Shown: positions 37,089-48,962 of the stretch, piece after piece
How positions within the stretch are numbered: position 1 is the first letter of the stretch
Layout of the letters: every line of letters begins with the position of its first letter
Source: Fallopia convolvulus
Lineage: Eukaryota; Streptophyta; Magnoliopsida; Caryophyllales; Polygonaceae
NCBI GenBank assembly: GCA_964016875.1
Contig: OZ024734.1
Span: 53,612,622 to 53,676,621 of the forward strand
Reading direction: 5' to 3'
DNA: 64,000 bases
Position numbers and translations under genes: made by a program
Notes under the pieces: generated by a model
Seen by the model: the letters and a program-made list of their open reading frames with translations, nothing else
Database searches by the model: none
What the model was told of the DNA's origin: nothing

Positions 37089-37700
37089 GACACACACGTA
37101 AAGCTGATATCATGGGTGAGCTTTTCTGAAGCTGTCTACACTCCGAATGAAAGATTGGCCAGAAATTAATAGTTCCATGACTTATATTCTCCATTGTTTT
37201 GGAAAATCCATGTTTACAAGTGTAGAGTAGTTAAGAATGAGTGATGCTGTCTCTGATCAAAAAACAAAAGTGTAAAATAGCACACGTGTTTCGGGGTTTG
37301 CTTCACTTGTTTGTCTACACTTCGAACGAAAGATTGAGAAGAAGTTAATAGTTTCATGTTTACAGATGTAGTAGTTAAGAAAGAGTGATGCTGTCTCTGA
37401 TCAAAAAAACCAAAGTGTAAAAGAAACAATCTCTTTTGGGTTTGTATCAGTTGTTCATATCGAGCCTTGATGATTATTTACATCATTATCGATTCATACT
37501 GGTTGGATCTACATCATTTGTTGGTTTTGAATGATATTGCATAAATCTAACAAGGAAATGGATCAGCAACTATAATTTCTGCAGGAAAGATCAAGTGGGA
37601 TGATACATACCTTGAGTTGGAGAACTTGAATCTTGCTGATGTTGCGGAATGACAAGTGATTCCTCCATGGCTTTCTTCAGGAGCTTTGTTCTTTCACAAA
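37089..37700 (+). other. 3' UTR of left TOM1/TOM3 copy with a likely UTR intron
   Basis: Downstream of the stop a donor-like ATGG|GTGAGC (about 37112) and an acceptor TTTCTGCAG| (about 37584) would splice a 3' UTR intron; both flanks are also present in the right copy. Within it a segment from GTCTACACTYCGAAYGAAAGATTG to CAAAGTGTAAAA occurs twice (about 37133-37279 and 37310-37423). Confidence 0.45.
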
Positions 37701-37820
37701 GCTGAATATGGAAGAACATAAAACTTCATTTGCAGGATTGGAAGAAAAAGAGGGGAGTAGTTTGACTGGTAGAAAGATGCAGATTGACTGGTTGGTTGGT
37801 TTGTTGCTTTATAAATTTTC

Positions 37821-39419
37821 AATTAGTCTTTTTGTGTTGCTACTTTGAGTGTTAGGTTTTGCTATTATTTTAGACTCTGGAATTCGAATAATTCCTTGTA
37901 CAATGTGGACTATTTTACGTATTGAATTATGGAAAACAACCTGTATAATGGGTGATATTGCTGGAAACGACACTTTATTTTTCATAATCACCCAGAACCA
38001 CCCTAATAATGTCCTATGCTATCTAGAAGCTCCAGTAGTGACAAGCTTGTCGCTTCAACAATGGCGGAAGCTTGTAGGGTTGATTTGCTGTGGTGGTATG
38101 CCACCAACGATGGCAACAAATCGAGCAATTCAAGCATTCACGCATCATCAAACACGAATCTTATGCAAAATGTGCTCAACCAAACATGAATCCAACCAAG
38201 AAGGAAGACACTAATCTGCACAACAAATAATAAGATTCAACGCGAATTTGACCAAATTCATCTTGTCAAATGGGCCAAATAAGAAAGGTACAAAATCAAA
38301 TTGAGGTTTAGGCTATAGACAAATTCACATGAATTCTCACAAGGTAACAATTATAAACAATAATGCACACAAACATTAGCTTAAGTATGGCAATGGTTCA
38401 AGCTTGGGGTCTAGAAATACCCTCCCATCTCACCTTGTTTCCGCCGAGTCCCCATTCCCTATCGAAGATCCTCATTTACCACAATAATGCACACAAACAT
38501 AACTTACATAAGTATATATTCCTTGCCTTCGTGGAATTTTAAGGATAACCGAATCATAAAATTCATCTAATTCAACAAGATTCTTACTAGGCTTTATTAG
38601 GCAAAGCCTTTTTGTACATTAACAGAGCTTGTTTTTTTGGCATTTGCACGATGAGCATTTAGTTAAAAAATTCATTCATCTTAAGAAGCTTGTGGTAGGT
38701 GAATGTAGCTCAAAGTTGCCAATTTTTTCAATGGTCTTCCAGGGTTGTTGAAGCTTAACAAGCTTAACTTTTTTTACCCCATCTATTTACATATTCAACT
38801 CGTATTGCCAAGCACCCAATTGGATTTTTTTTTGAAAGTTAAGTTTCATCTCCAACTATTAATTCAGTTCCAACTCAATATACTAAATTAAGCCTTGGAT
38901 AAATCGCAATCAACCTATGTTGGAACTCCATTCTCTCCTCCTTCGGTGTCGCTATAGTTGTAATCGCAACCTTCATCCAAATCCCTTTAGTATTAAGTCG
39001 AAGATTTGTTTTTGGTCTGAATAGTGTTGGCCTATTTCGTGTCGGGTAGGTCTATTAAGGGGGTAAAGTCCCTCGCAAGTTTTTAAAGTTGTTCCATTCT
39101 CTTGGCTCGAATTCGAGATTCCCAATTAAGCGAGTCCCTTACCAACTCTACAAAACTATTATGGGTAGCATAATAGTTGAGTAAGTAATTGTCAAGTTGG
39201 CATGAGATGCTTCATTATAAAAAATTAAAAAAACTTTTTAATAACCTTTTATTTTTATTTATACTAAATTATTTTTCTTTTTAAACTAAATTTCATTAAC
39301 AGATCTTTAAAAAAATTAAACAAATTCTCCAAGTCAAATTACCAGTTTAAACATACAAACACCCCTAGTCAGCTTTGAAGAGTCTGAACCTAACATTCAA
39401 GTAGCAACAGGAAAAGACT
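37821..39419. other. Spacer of the inverted duplication
   Basis: Unique sequence between the two arms. A 121-codon plus frame at 37849-38214 is open but resembles nothing known, and its first part overlaps the arm edge. No RNA gene or bounded transposon was seen. Confidence 0.5.
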
Positions 39420-40011
39420 ATATAAAATTTTAAACCCAACAAACCAACCAGTCTACAATTTTCTACCAGTCAACTACTCCCCTCTTTTTATCTTCCAATC
39501 CTGCAAATGAAGTTTAATATTCTCCATATTCAGCTTTGTGAAAATGCAGAGCTCCTGAAAAAAAAGCCATGGAGGAAGAAGCACTTTGTCATTCCACAGC
39601 ATCAGCAAATTTCTGAGTTCTCCAACTCGAGGTATGCATCATTTCACCTCATCTTTTCTGCAGTAATTATAGTTTCTGATTCATTTCCTGGTTAGATTAT
39701 GCAATATGGTTCAAAAGCTTCAAGTGATGTAGATCCAACCAGTATGAAATAAATCTTAAGAAAAACCCAGAAAATGATCATCAAGGCTCAATACAAACGA
39801 GTGAAACAAACCCAAAACAGATTGTTTTTTTTTTTACACTTTGGTTTTTTGATCAGGGACAGCATCACTCTAACTATTATTACATTTGTAAACATGGATT
39901 TTCCAAATCTATAGAAATTAAGTTATGAAACTATTAACTTCTTCTCAATCTTTCATTTGGAGTGTAGACAGCTTCAGAAAATCTCACCCATGATAGCAGC
40001 TTTTACACGTC

Positions 40012-43000
40012 TTAGCGAATAGGATGGTATTGAGTGGTTCCTCGCTTAGGAGGCAATTTCCTCAGTATGAAGAGGACCAGAGAAGAAGGCAGTATCTCCA
40101 CCAACTGGATTGATCATAAAACAAACCACATTAAGACATTTGAAGCAATCAATAACATATTAATTGCATTAGCATGTGGAAATACAATATCAACACATTT
40201 GCCACAAAGAACATGATTAGTGCTATGTAGGCAAAATTCCTTTCATTTTGAATAGAGAATTTTATGGTGGATCTTCATGGAAAAGAAATAGCCCATAACG
40301 GTTTAGAGTTTTTAGAACAAATTTAGGAAATGGGAACAAAAGTGAATTACTAGGAGAATTGGGATAGAAGTTTTAATTCTTAAACCTACACAGGAGTGAA
40401 TATATGGTAATGAAAGGATGGATTGGCCTGGTTCTAAAGCTAGCACTTGCTCTAAGAAATCCATCGAATTGGAGAATGAATCCACAACATCGAACCGCCA
40501 AAAAAGCACTAGTGTCTATTTGTCAAAAACACTAACAGAGATATCCGAGACAAACTCACCAAGTAGTATATCATGAGGAGTATTGGATGATTTAAAACAT
40601 CAAGATCAGCAGCTCGGTCAAATGCATTGAAGCACATCTGCACCATATTGAAAGATGAGAAAAACAATTAAAAATAGCATTTGAAACAAACCAATATCTT
40701 ATGAAAGTGAGGTAATACACTATATAGCAACAAGGAGGGGACTATGTCGGAGTAAAGTAGCAAATGTGTGTACTCTATCATACTTCACAATTGCTTTTTC
40801 TGATGTACAGATATTCACACTAGAAATTTTAGATCTCCCTAATTCCTATTTTTGTTTCACTTTTCATCATCCAAAAGTGTGCACAGCATGTTTTCATTTC
40901 AATTCAAATACTAACAGCTTTTGCTTCAGGAATAATCAATGAGCACAAAAGTCATAGTAATGCAATTGTTGAGCATCACAATTGATGGGAGATTCTCGAT
41001 AGAGACAAGCTATATCCACATTTTAAGAGCAATAAATGTGGAGATATCCATACAATTAGCCAATGATTGCTTACCATGACGCATCTTACAAGGAAACACA
41101 AGAAACAAATACTGGTCACATAGCCAACCTGTTAGAAGAAATAAAAAAAAACTTTGTGATTCCCAATTAAGAGGAAGAGCTAAAAAAGCAGATAGCACAC
41201 TAACGCAAATAACAGACCTCCTGTAGCTTCTTACGCCGTCCTTTTGATTCTACAGGGAATCTCTGCAGCATTAAGAAGAGCCTAACAAATACAACAACCA
41301 AGAGGGACGAGTTATCATCACCATAGAAAACGAGCAGCAAGTCCATTGACACACAGAGTAGCTTGCAGGACTTTAAGCAGTGAAGTATTCATCTAAAGAA
41401 AAGAATAGAGCAGTGCTCCAAAGAACAAACAGGCAAAGAACATATGTCAAAATGTTATCAAAAAGCATGGGTAAAGGCAGAACAGCAGGTTAACTACATC
41501 CACAAGTAGACAGTAAGTTTGAACTGGCTTAGGCCAAGTTTGAGCCTGCTACTTGGTTATTATTTAGGATCGACTCTCAAAGATAACCAACAGCTATAAT
41601 CAAATTTACACACACTAAAAAGCCCAAGTAATTATAACATGTGATCAAATACAGAAAAAAACACCTATTTATGAAAAGCCAATCCACACACTAGTAATAC
41701 TACCTTCTTAGTTCTTACAGAGCTCTATGGAAGAGTTAACACAAACCCAAAATCTATGGTTTCTACTTTCTACTAAGCAGTAGTTACATGACTAAAACCC
41801 AAAATTTACAGAACCAATCCAGCCTTACTGGCCGCTTTTTACCAAGACAATACTTTTTCTTGAAATGCGTAATGTAATTTAAATGTTGAAAAAAAAAAAG
41901 AAAACATGCTAATAAATAAATGCTAGGACTAACATAAGCCTGAAAACCCAACATTAACAGACAAGCCAGTAAGTTTAGCAGTATTACCTTCCACCGTAGA
42001 GAAGGAAACCAAGGGCTGCAAAAAGTGAAACACCTGAAACAACAAAGCAGCTCATTAAAGTAATTTTCCTCCAAGTTAAAGAAGAAAAATATTTGTAACT
42101 AGAATATTTGATAGGAATGAACCTGCAAAGAACATTTTAGAAAGGACCACTAAAGCATGAATGGGCTTCCACCATAGCACCAACCATATAACAAACTGCA
42201 ATATTAAAAAAAAAAATCTCAAAGACCGTTTCAACACTTGCACATGAACAAATTTACAGATGCATAAAATTTGGAAAAATGTACAAGATTAAATATAACC
42301 CCTATATCAATTTTGGTGCATTCTAATTAGATTCAATTATCATTGTCACATAGCTGAATATTAGTTTTCCTTGGGTCTTCCGGACAATGATAATACTTGG
42401 GCCTTCTTCATAAACCCTCTCAATTTTATATTGGGGCAAGGGTGTGTACATCATGGCCCCCCAGATCCCGTCTGAGGCGGGTTAACACTGGGTTGATGTT
42501 GTTGTTGTTGTTGTTGTACAAGATTAAATATCTTGAATCCAAATGTGAATGACTGAATGCTAGAAAAGTCTAACATTGCACAAAATGTGAAAGAACTGAA
42601 TCTTTTCTCTAGTCGAATATCTTGAATCTAATATGAAAGCTAGAAGCTAAAATTGCACAAAATGTAAGGAATCTTAATCTTTTCTCTAATATGATAATGC
42701 TAGCTCCCATAATAGATCAGAAGGATACAGATAACTAATAAAACCTACAGTATCATTGACATGAGAACTGGACTCCATTTATATTGCACTACTTAACTTA
42801 GCTAAGTCAAAGAAAGAAATAATTTGATCCCTAAAATAATATAAAACATGGCAAGTGAAGATATTGACGGCACATACATTGTATGATGTACATAACAAGA
42901 CAATTATAATGGCTCAAGAGGGGGAACATGAAGATGCATATTTCATAAAACAAAACCCAAGAAATTTTCTCATGAAGTAATCCTATCCATGGTGATCCTA

Positions 43001-44906
43001 AGAATGGCTAACTAACTTGCCTTTAGGCATCTTAAGGCCATATGGAAATAGCCCTTGAATTTCTAATTACATTTTCCAATTATATGGAGAAAAATGTGTT
43101 CATGTTGCATGAGTATACTACATTTTTTGATAGGTTCATACAATGCGACGGGATATATCAAATATGTATCATTAGCTATATCAAATACCTTACGGAAATC
43201 TATGCTTTGTCCTATCCTTAACGATGTGAAATGGTACATTTTCAATATGCCAACCACTAGACAAATTTCTAGAGTTCGTAACAAAATAAGTTTAAAGTAC
43301 TAAACCCCAACCTCAAACCTCTTGGAGATTAAAAACGTAGGTCTTCTTGTTGTTAGTGACCCACAGTGGAGTCCACAGGGGAAATACTCGTATTAGAAAT
43401 AGCACTGCCCCAATATAGAAACATAGAATTTGGAGGAATTTGGAAAGGTCATATTTGACAAATGCCATATAGATTCTTCTGAAGTAAATGAAGCTAATTA
43501 GTATCTCAGCATTAATTAGTTCACATCCTCCATTACTAGAAGTTCAAAGCAAATTATTGAGAAAGAAGTGTTCCACTTCAAACAAAATTTGCCACAAACT
43601 AAATAGATAGTACTATGATACAATAGGAGAATAAATAAAAGATATTTTTTTTTGAAGTATTTACATCAAGTTGAAGTTGTCCATACCTATAAGCAAACGA
43701 GAATTCTCAAATCTACCCCACACATAGTTAAACAATCATTTATATGGGAAACCATCAAAACTAGCTTCAAGAGAAGCTAACATCAAAACTTAACCAGCCT
43801 CGGAAACAACGAGAGCTACTCTTCCCAGCCCGAAACAAAGCGCATATGCGCATATATATAAGACAGTTATTTACAAAATTCATTTTCAGCTGCACATTTA
43901 TTATATACATTCTTCAGATTTTAGCCCTCAAACTATTGGAATTGCTACTTTGATACCAAGATTTCACCTGAATTGCATACACAATCGCATTAACTGTGTA
44001 GAATGTAGGTCGAAGTCCATCTGTAGACACAGCGCGGGCCTACCAGATACAAGATTAAGACAAAATGAGTCGCAAAACAAACAAAGAAGCAGGAAATCAG
44101 ATTATCAGAAAATGATAACAATATAGAAAACAATATCCCCAGTGAAACCAAATAGTAAAACCTGATAGTAGATCTCTGCCCAGAACAGAACCAATAATGC
44201 ATACGTCGTAAAGAACGCTAGACTTGGCATATCCAGCACAATATGTCGAAATATCTGATTTGTACACAAAACCACAACCAAGGTACAATAAGGCAAAGAG
44301 ATGATAAATGCACATAATACATAATGAGTTCACAGAACCATGATGAAATGAACCTCGGGTTGTAGGCGCTGAACATCGCGACGGAATACAAATAACACGC
44401 ATCGAACTACCATATAGGGAAATTCAGAGCATTAGTATTCTAAAATGTACTTAATGGCAACCCAAAAACACGAAAGCTCGTTTGCATATGAAGTATAAGA
44501 TTACAAACCTCCATTAACTATAAAATTCAGAAAGTGGAAGACTTTCTGAGTAGTCCATCCATACTCTGGAACTCTCAATTGTATCCTAATCAGTTGAACC
44601 TATTCCAAGTCCAAAAAAAATCCCTTTTCAGCTTCAAAAAAAAATGAAAGGGTTGGAATCCAACAAAATTCCAGCTCTCATTTCCAGCATCTGAACCCTA
44701 AGCAATCAAATTCCACATCAATTGAAAAAACAAATCAACTGGATTGAAAAACCCACCAGGGCAATCACGGCGACAACCCCGTAAAGAGCGGCGAGAGCGT
44801 GAAAGATGCGGTCTTGCCAGAGAGGAGATTGGTTGACATCTTTCCACCAATTGTAGGAGTCTGTGAGAACGTAAGAAACCACTTCCACCATCGCCGATTC
44901 CGCCAT
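40012..44906 (-). CDS. TOM1/TOM3-like seven-span membrane protein, right copy, intact
   Basis: Member of the TOM1/TOM3/THH1 family of vacuolar-membrane proteins; the normal cell role is not well defined. Eleven exons on the minus strand: 44906-44757, 44599-44509, 44406-44354, 44254-44162, 44039-43968, 42195-42123, 42033-41988, 41281-41218, 41128-41075, 40637-40560, 40104-40012. All introns are GT-AG; the reading frame is open for 288 residues, close to the 291 of Arabidopsis TOM1. Motifs: [20 protein letters not shown] at the N-terminus, [67 protein letters not shown], and the C-terminal [18 protein letters not shown] and QYHPIR. Compared with the left copy, about 23 residues differ and one is missing near residue 17. 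Sequence before the ATG beyond 44981 is not shared with the left copy, so this copy probably keeps the original promoter. Confidence 0.93.
42297..42516 (+). mobile_element. TS-type SINE in intron of the right TOM1/TOM3 copy, 220 bp
   Basis: Flanked by a perfect 15-bp target duplication, TACAAGATTAAATAT, at 42282-42296 and 42517-42531. It ends in a (TTG)n tract (about 42496-42516). The preceding block (CATCATGGCCCCCCAGATCC, then GGGTTAACACTGGGTTG) resembles the 3' region of TS SINEs. The 5' polymerase III boxes are not clear. The left copy has the empty site at about 34150-34166. Confidence 0.85.
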
Positions 44907-44981
44907 CCGATTGGAGATTCAGGGAACGCGGAGGAACTCAAATCGAATTCTCTAGACGCCTGGACGAGGAGGAAACTTCCC

Positions 44982-45384
44982 GTGTTTCTTCAAACCGACC
45001 TTTTTTCCCCTTTTGCTTTGTATTTTTATGGCGAATTGCCAAATCGGAATTGGTACCTCACACGACTTCACAGCAGATCATCATGTCTTAATATAATCAA
45101 GTAATCAATATTTTGTAGTTTATGTCATTAATACATGACAAAAATAAATATAACGTATTTTGTTTAAAAAAATATATGTATAATAATGTGATTATTTTTC
45201 TGAAGAATAATATTTGTGTGTAGGCCATATTGGGACATTCCATTCAAATTTAGTCGATTGGCAGTATGAGTCATGCTATTCAAGTATTCAATGCCATTAA
45301 CAAATTTGAGTTGCAAACCCTTCTCACTCACTAATTTTTCATCTTGGATCTTATTGATTCAAGAGTTGATATTCAATTTTTTTT
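44982..45384. other. Upstream region of the right TOM1/TOM3 copy
   Basis: Presumed promoter and 5' UTR of the minus-strand gene. No core element is certain. No other gene seen. Confidence 0.4.
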
Positions 45385-45710
45385 AGAGATGTCGTGATAT
45401 TTTCGTAATTTCTGAAAAATTACGAAGGTGCATCGTTATGGTAAAAAAATGCATCGCGAAATATCAAAAAGTGCATTACTAACCCAAAAAACGCAAAGCG
45501 ATTGAGTTCATTCGGAATCGAGTCAACCAAATGTCCAAGATGATGCACACAGTTTTTCACCATAACGATGCACTTTTATAATTAATTAAGTTGATGGCTT
45601 GATTTTTGTTAGTACTTTTTTAGGTTAGTAATGCACTTTTTGGTATATCGTAATGTATTTTTTCACCATAACCATGCTCCGAGAAATTACGAAAATGTCA
45701 TCGCATCCCT
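45385..45710. mobile_element. Foldback element with ~100-bp terminal inverted repeats
   Basis: The left arm (45385-45492) and right arm (45615-45710) are imperfect inverted repeats: AGAGATGTCGTGATATTTTCG against AGGGATGCGATGACATTTTCG, then a shared AAAGTGCATTACTAACC block. Long ends without coding capacity suggest a Mutator-like MITE. I could not find a matching 9-bp target duplication, so the class is open. Confidence 0.65.
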
Positions 45711-46306
45711 TAAAGGGATAGAACATCAGCCCTAGAATCAAGGAGATTCAAGGGTTCTAAACACTCCTTATTTTATAAGATAATGAGTTGTTTTATTTGA
45801 ACCTTACTCGTCAAATGATAAATGAATATGTACTTCCTCTTTGGCATAAGGGACAATGCAAGTAATCCTCTATAGAAGGATGATTGTTAAAGAAAAAGAG
45901 TAAGTCCTTTTTAAAACAGGATCCTCTTTTATTTGACTACAACAAAAAGTATGTACTCTATGAGAAAAGAGAGTACAAAGAAGATGTTTAACATGCTCTT
46001 AGGACAAATATATTGAGACATAGAGAAAGTATATGAAATTGGATAATCTTTGTTTAGAAATTTCACAATAAAATGTCTTTTTATGTACTCTTTTTCCCAA
46101 CCCTTTCCCAATACGGGCTTGAAAACCCATTTATTATCGAAATTTTGTTTTTAAAGAAAATATTTTATAATAAATAATGATTTTGTACCGAACAGACTCG
46201 TTACCACCTAAATCATATGACTTAACGAGTAGCTTTACACTCTTTTATAATGAAACACCTCTCACACACTACGACTTACACGTTTAACACTCTCACTCAC
46301 TTCTAA
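45711..46306. other. Intergenic, nothing recognised
   Basis: AT-rich, short frames only. Confidence 0.4.
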
Positions 46307-46320
46307 CTATTGAGCTCACT

Positions 46321-46729
46321 TGATCCTGTACCGCCCTGAAAGCTGAGTTGCTGGCTTTATTTCATGAAATGCAACAGACAAGGGATTTAGGTGTTCCACA
46401 CCTTATGATAGAGTCCGACTCTAAAGTTGTTTGTAATCTTTTCAAAAAGAAAACGATCTATGTTCATCCTAATTATCACACGATCAAATCATGCTGGAAT
46501 TTGTTGGATGATCCTTCCTAGGTGCTTCAAATTTCTCACGTTCGACGGAATGCCAATAGGATTGCGGATGCTTTAGCACAATGGGGGATTGCCCTTAATT
46601 CCCCTTAACCTGTTTTGACTTCCCACGTTTCATTTTTAATTCAAGCTGATTATGTAGGCCATTATGGCCATGACATTTTATCTAATTAAATAAATGCAGC
46701 TTCGTTTGGATAAAAAAAAAAAAAAAAAG
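46321..46729 (+). mobile_element. 5'-truncated LINE (RNase H end), 409 bp
   Basis: Encodes the end of a LINE RNase H (ALKAELLALFHEMQ, MIESDSKVVCNLF, HVRRNANRIADALAQWG) with a stop in the middle, a short 3' UTR and an A17 tail (46712-46728). Flanks CTATTGAGCTCACT (46307-46320) and CTACTGAGCCCACT (46730-46743) match at 12 of 14 positions, an aged target duplication. Insertion by target-primed reverse transcription with early stop is the simplest reading. Confidence 0.87.
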
Positions 46730-46743
46730 CTACTGAGCCCACT

Positions 46744-47079
46744 CTTCACTTGCTCTATCCCCACGCTTGATCGATACCCAAAATACAAGCTACAATTGCC
46801 CATCTATAAATGTGTTAGCTCGGTTCACTAACTACCAAGAATCACCGACTCCATGTAGATAGATATTTCATAGTACAAACTTCCTAGAATTATCAAACGT
46901 TCAATCTTTCTTCTACCATCAATTTGTAGCTTCTTCCAGCCCTTGCAAAGCCCAATATAACGGCCCATAGACATCTCACAAATAAGCCCATTTGATAATT
47001 AATTTGAGCTTTAAAATTCAGCCCACTAATAACTCTACTTTCTTATAGGGTAAGTATTTGGGAATAATTAATTATCACT
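46744..47079. other. Short spacer between two transposons
   Basis: No coding signal seen. Confidence 0.4.
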
Positions 47080-47088
47080 CTTTAACAT

Positions 47089-48460
47089 GAGTTCGATTCA
47101 GGTGCGAATGGGCGCCTATGTGCGAAATAAGAAAGAACAAGAGCCGTGAGATGAAGAAAAATTAAAGATGTTGATCATTTCACTTAAAAGAGGGAAAAAA
47201 AAGGGCACAAGCGAATTATTGACGAATTATTCGCGTATTTTTGAAAAAAAAAACGGAAATAGGACGCGCGGCCAGATTATTCATCAATATTGTGTATTTG
47301 TTCATCAACAATGTGGATTTGTTCATCAAAACTGGGATTTTGTGCATAAATAAACTATTGCTTGTGCATCAAATCTATTGTTTGTACATAAAAATGAAAA
47401 AATGTGTATCAAAATTGCATGCAACATGTTCATCAACATTGTGATTTTGTTCATAAAAAACGAAAATATTTGTTCATTGGTTTTGGCATATTTGTTCATC
47501 GGTTTGTACATATTTGTTCATTAGTAACATCAATTTGTTCATTGGTTTATGCATATTTGTTCATTGCCTTTTTCATATAATTGTTCATTGCTAGATGCAT
47601 ATTTGTTTACTAGTAACCTCAATTTGTTCATTGCTATATGCATATTTGGTCATTAATAACATCAATATGTACATAGCTAAATAGGGCACAAGCACTCCTC
47701 TTTGATTTGTTGCTATCTTGTTCTCTTAGCATACACCATATTATTGCAAAGTTAGATTCTTTATCTATTATCATTTGAATTCAAGTTTCTACATCAAACT
47801 TATCTTATCTTAGTACTATATTGAACACTTCATTCGTATTGACAAGTTAGCCTTAAAGCACTTTAATGGACAAACAAAAGTTAGATCAATGAACAAAAAA
47901 GGTTATATCAATGAACAAATAGGGTATATTAATGAACAAACAATGGTATGCCAATGAACAAAAAAGAATATATCAAAGAAAAAATAATGGTATACCAATG
48001 AAAATAATGGTATATCAATGAACAAACAAGGTTATATCAATAAACAAATATTGGTATATCAAAAATAATTATATGTGCATCAAAAACTAGGTAATATTGT
48101 ATCCATAGACTTATAAGGTTAAAAAATAAAACTAAATATAAAGTTCAAAATTGATGAACAATGTTATCAAAAACTCGATGCACAATGAGTTAATATTGAT
48201 GAACAAATGGTGAATATTGATGAACAAACTGGGCGCGTCTCATAAAAACGTATTTTTTGAAAAATACGTGAATAATAGGAGGGAAATTCGTCTGTGTCGT
48301 ATTTTATTGAAAAATACGCGAATAATACGGGAAAATTTCGCCCGTGCCATATTTTATCCTTTTTAATGAATGTTTAATCAATGGCGTTAATTTTTAGAAT
48401 GGACGAGCGAGATTTATTCTTAATTTTCACCTGATCGCCCATTCGCACATGACTCTTTCT
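47089..48460. mobile_element. Mutator-like non-autonomous element with palindromic repeat interior, 1372 bp
   Basis: A perfect 9-bp target duplication, CTTTAACAT, lies at 47080-47088 and 48461-48469, as expected for Mutator. The 26-bp ends match at 21 positions and share TCA, then GTGCGAATGGGCG. Further in, both sides carry GCGTATTTTT(C/G)AA motifs near 47233 and 48245-48320. The interior is filled with degenerate repeats: TTGTTCATY units from 47288 to 47690, and their complement ATGAACAAA from 47868 to 48230, so the whole element can fold on itself. It has no transposase. Confidence 0.82.
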
Positions 48461-48469
48461 CCTTTAACA

Positions 48470-48905
48470 TTACCCAATTGACTTAATTGGTTCCCTAGTC
48501 CCTAGTGACAGTTGACAAGGATATATAACACAAATTCCAAACATGTATAACAAATTAAAGGGGGCAATCTTGTATAACTTAGTCATATTATTGAATGGTA
48601 GAGGAATAGAAAAGCTTAAATGAACCAACAACAAAATAGAGCCACCTGCCAAAACACAGAGGGAAAAAAAATAGCATTCGGTTTGTAATTGTAATTATCT
48701 TAAAGGATGGAATTTTATGCAAAACAACCTAGTTGGCTTGTTAATAACCATTTTTTATTTCCATACTACTATCAATATTTGCAACTAGTAATACAAAAAA
48801 AAAGTATAAAAATTATCTATACTTATAACAATATTTGTTTACAAAACACATACCCTTAAATATCAATTTATGTGTACACAACTTAAACCTATTGTTTTTG
48901 GAAAA
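48470..48905. other. Intergenic, nothing recognised
   Basis: AT-rich flank of the Mutator-like element and the big LINE. Confidence 0.4.
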
Positions 48906-48962
48906 GGAACACAAACTTTTTTTTTTTTGAAAATGAGCAACCAGCTCATTACAAAGCAAACA

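Larger units (their letters stand above)
31866..37820 (+). repeat. Left arm of a ~5.6-6 kb inverted duplication
   Basis: Homologous, in opposite orientation, to 39420-44981 over all exons, introns and 3' flank of a TOM1/TOM3-like gene. Similarity starts at GGAAGTTTCC in the 5' UTR and ends downstream of the gene around TGACTGGTTGGTTGG. The arms are separated by a 1.6-kb spacer. Confidence 0.9.
39420..44981 (-). repeat. Right arm of the inverted duplication
   Basis: Reverse-complement partner of 31866-37820. It includes a SINE absent from the left arm, and lacks some sequence present there. Exons are far more alike than introns. Confidence 0.9.

Noticed and set aside
37849..38214. 121-codon plus frame in the inverted-duplication spacer as a gene
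   Set aside because: No family resemblance, no spliced partner exons, ordinary length for AT-rich plant DNA.
47288..48230. CRISPR-like array of TTGTTCAT repeats
   Set aside because: The units are degenerate, unevenly spaced, flip orientation midway and sit inside a Mutator-type element of a plant genome.
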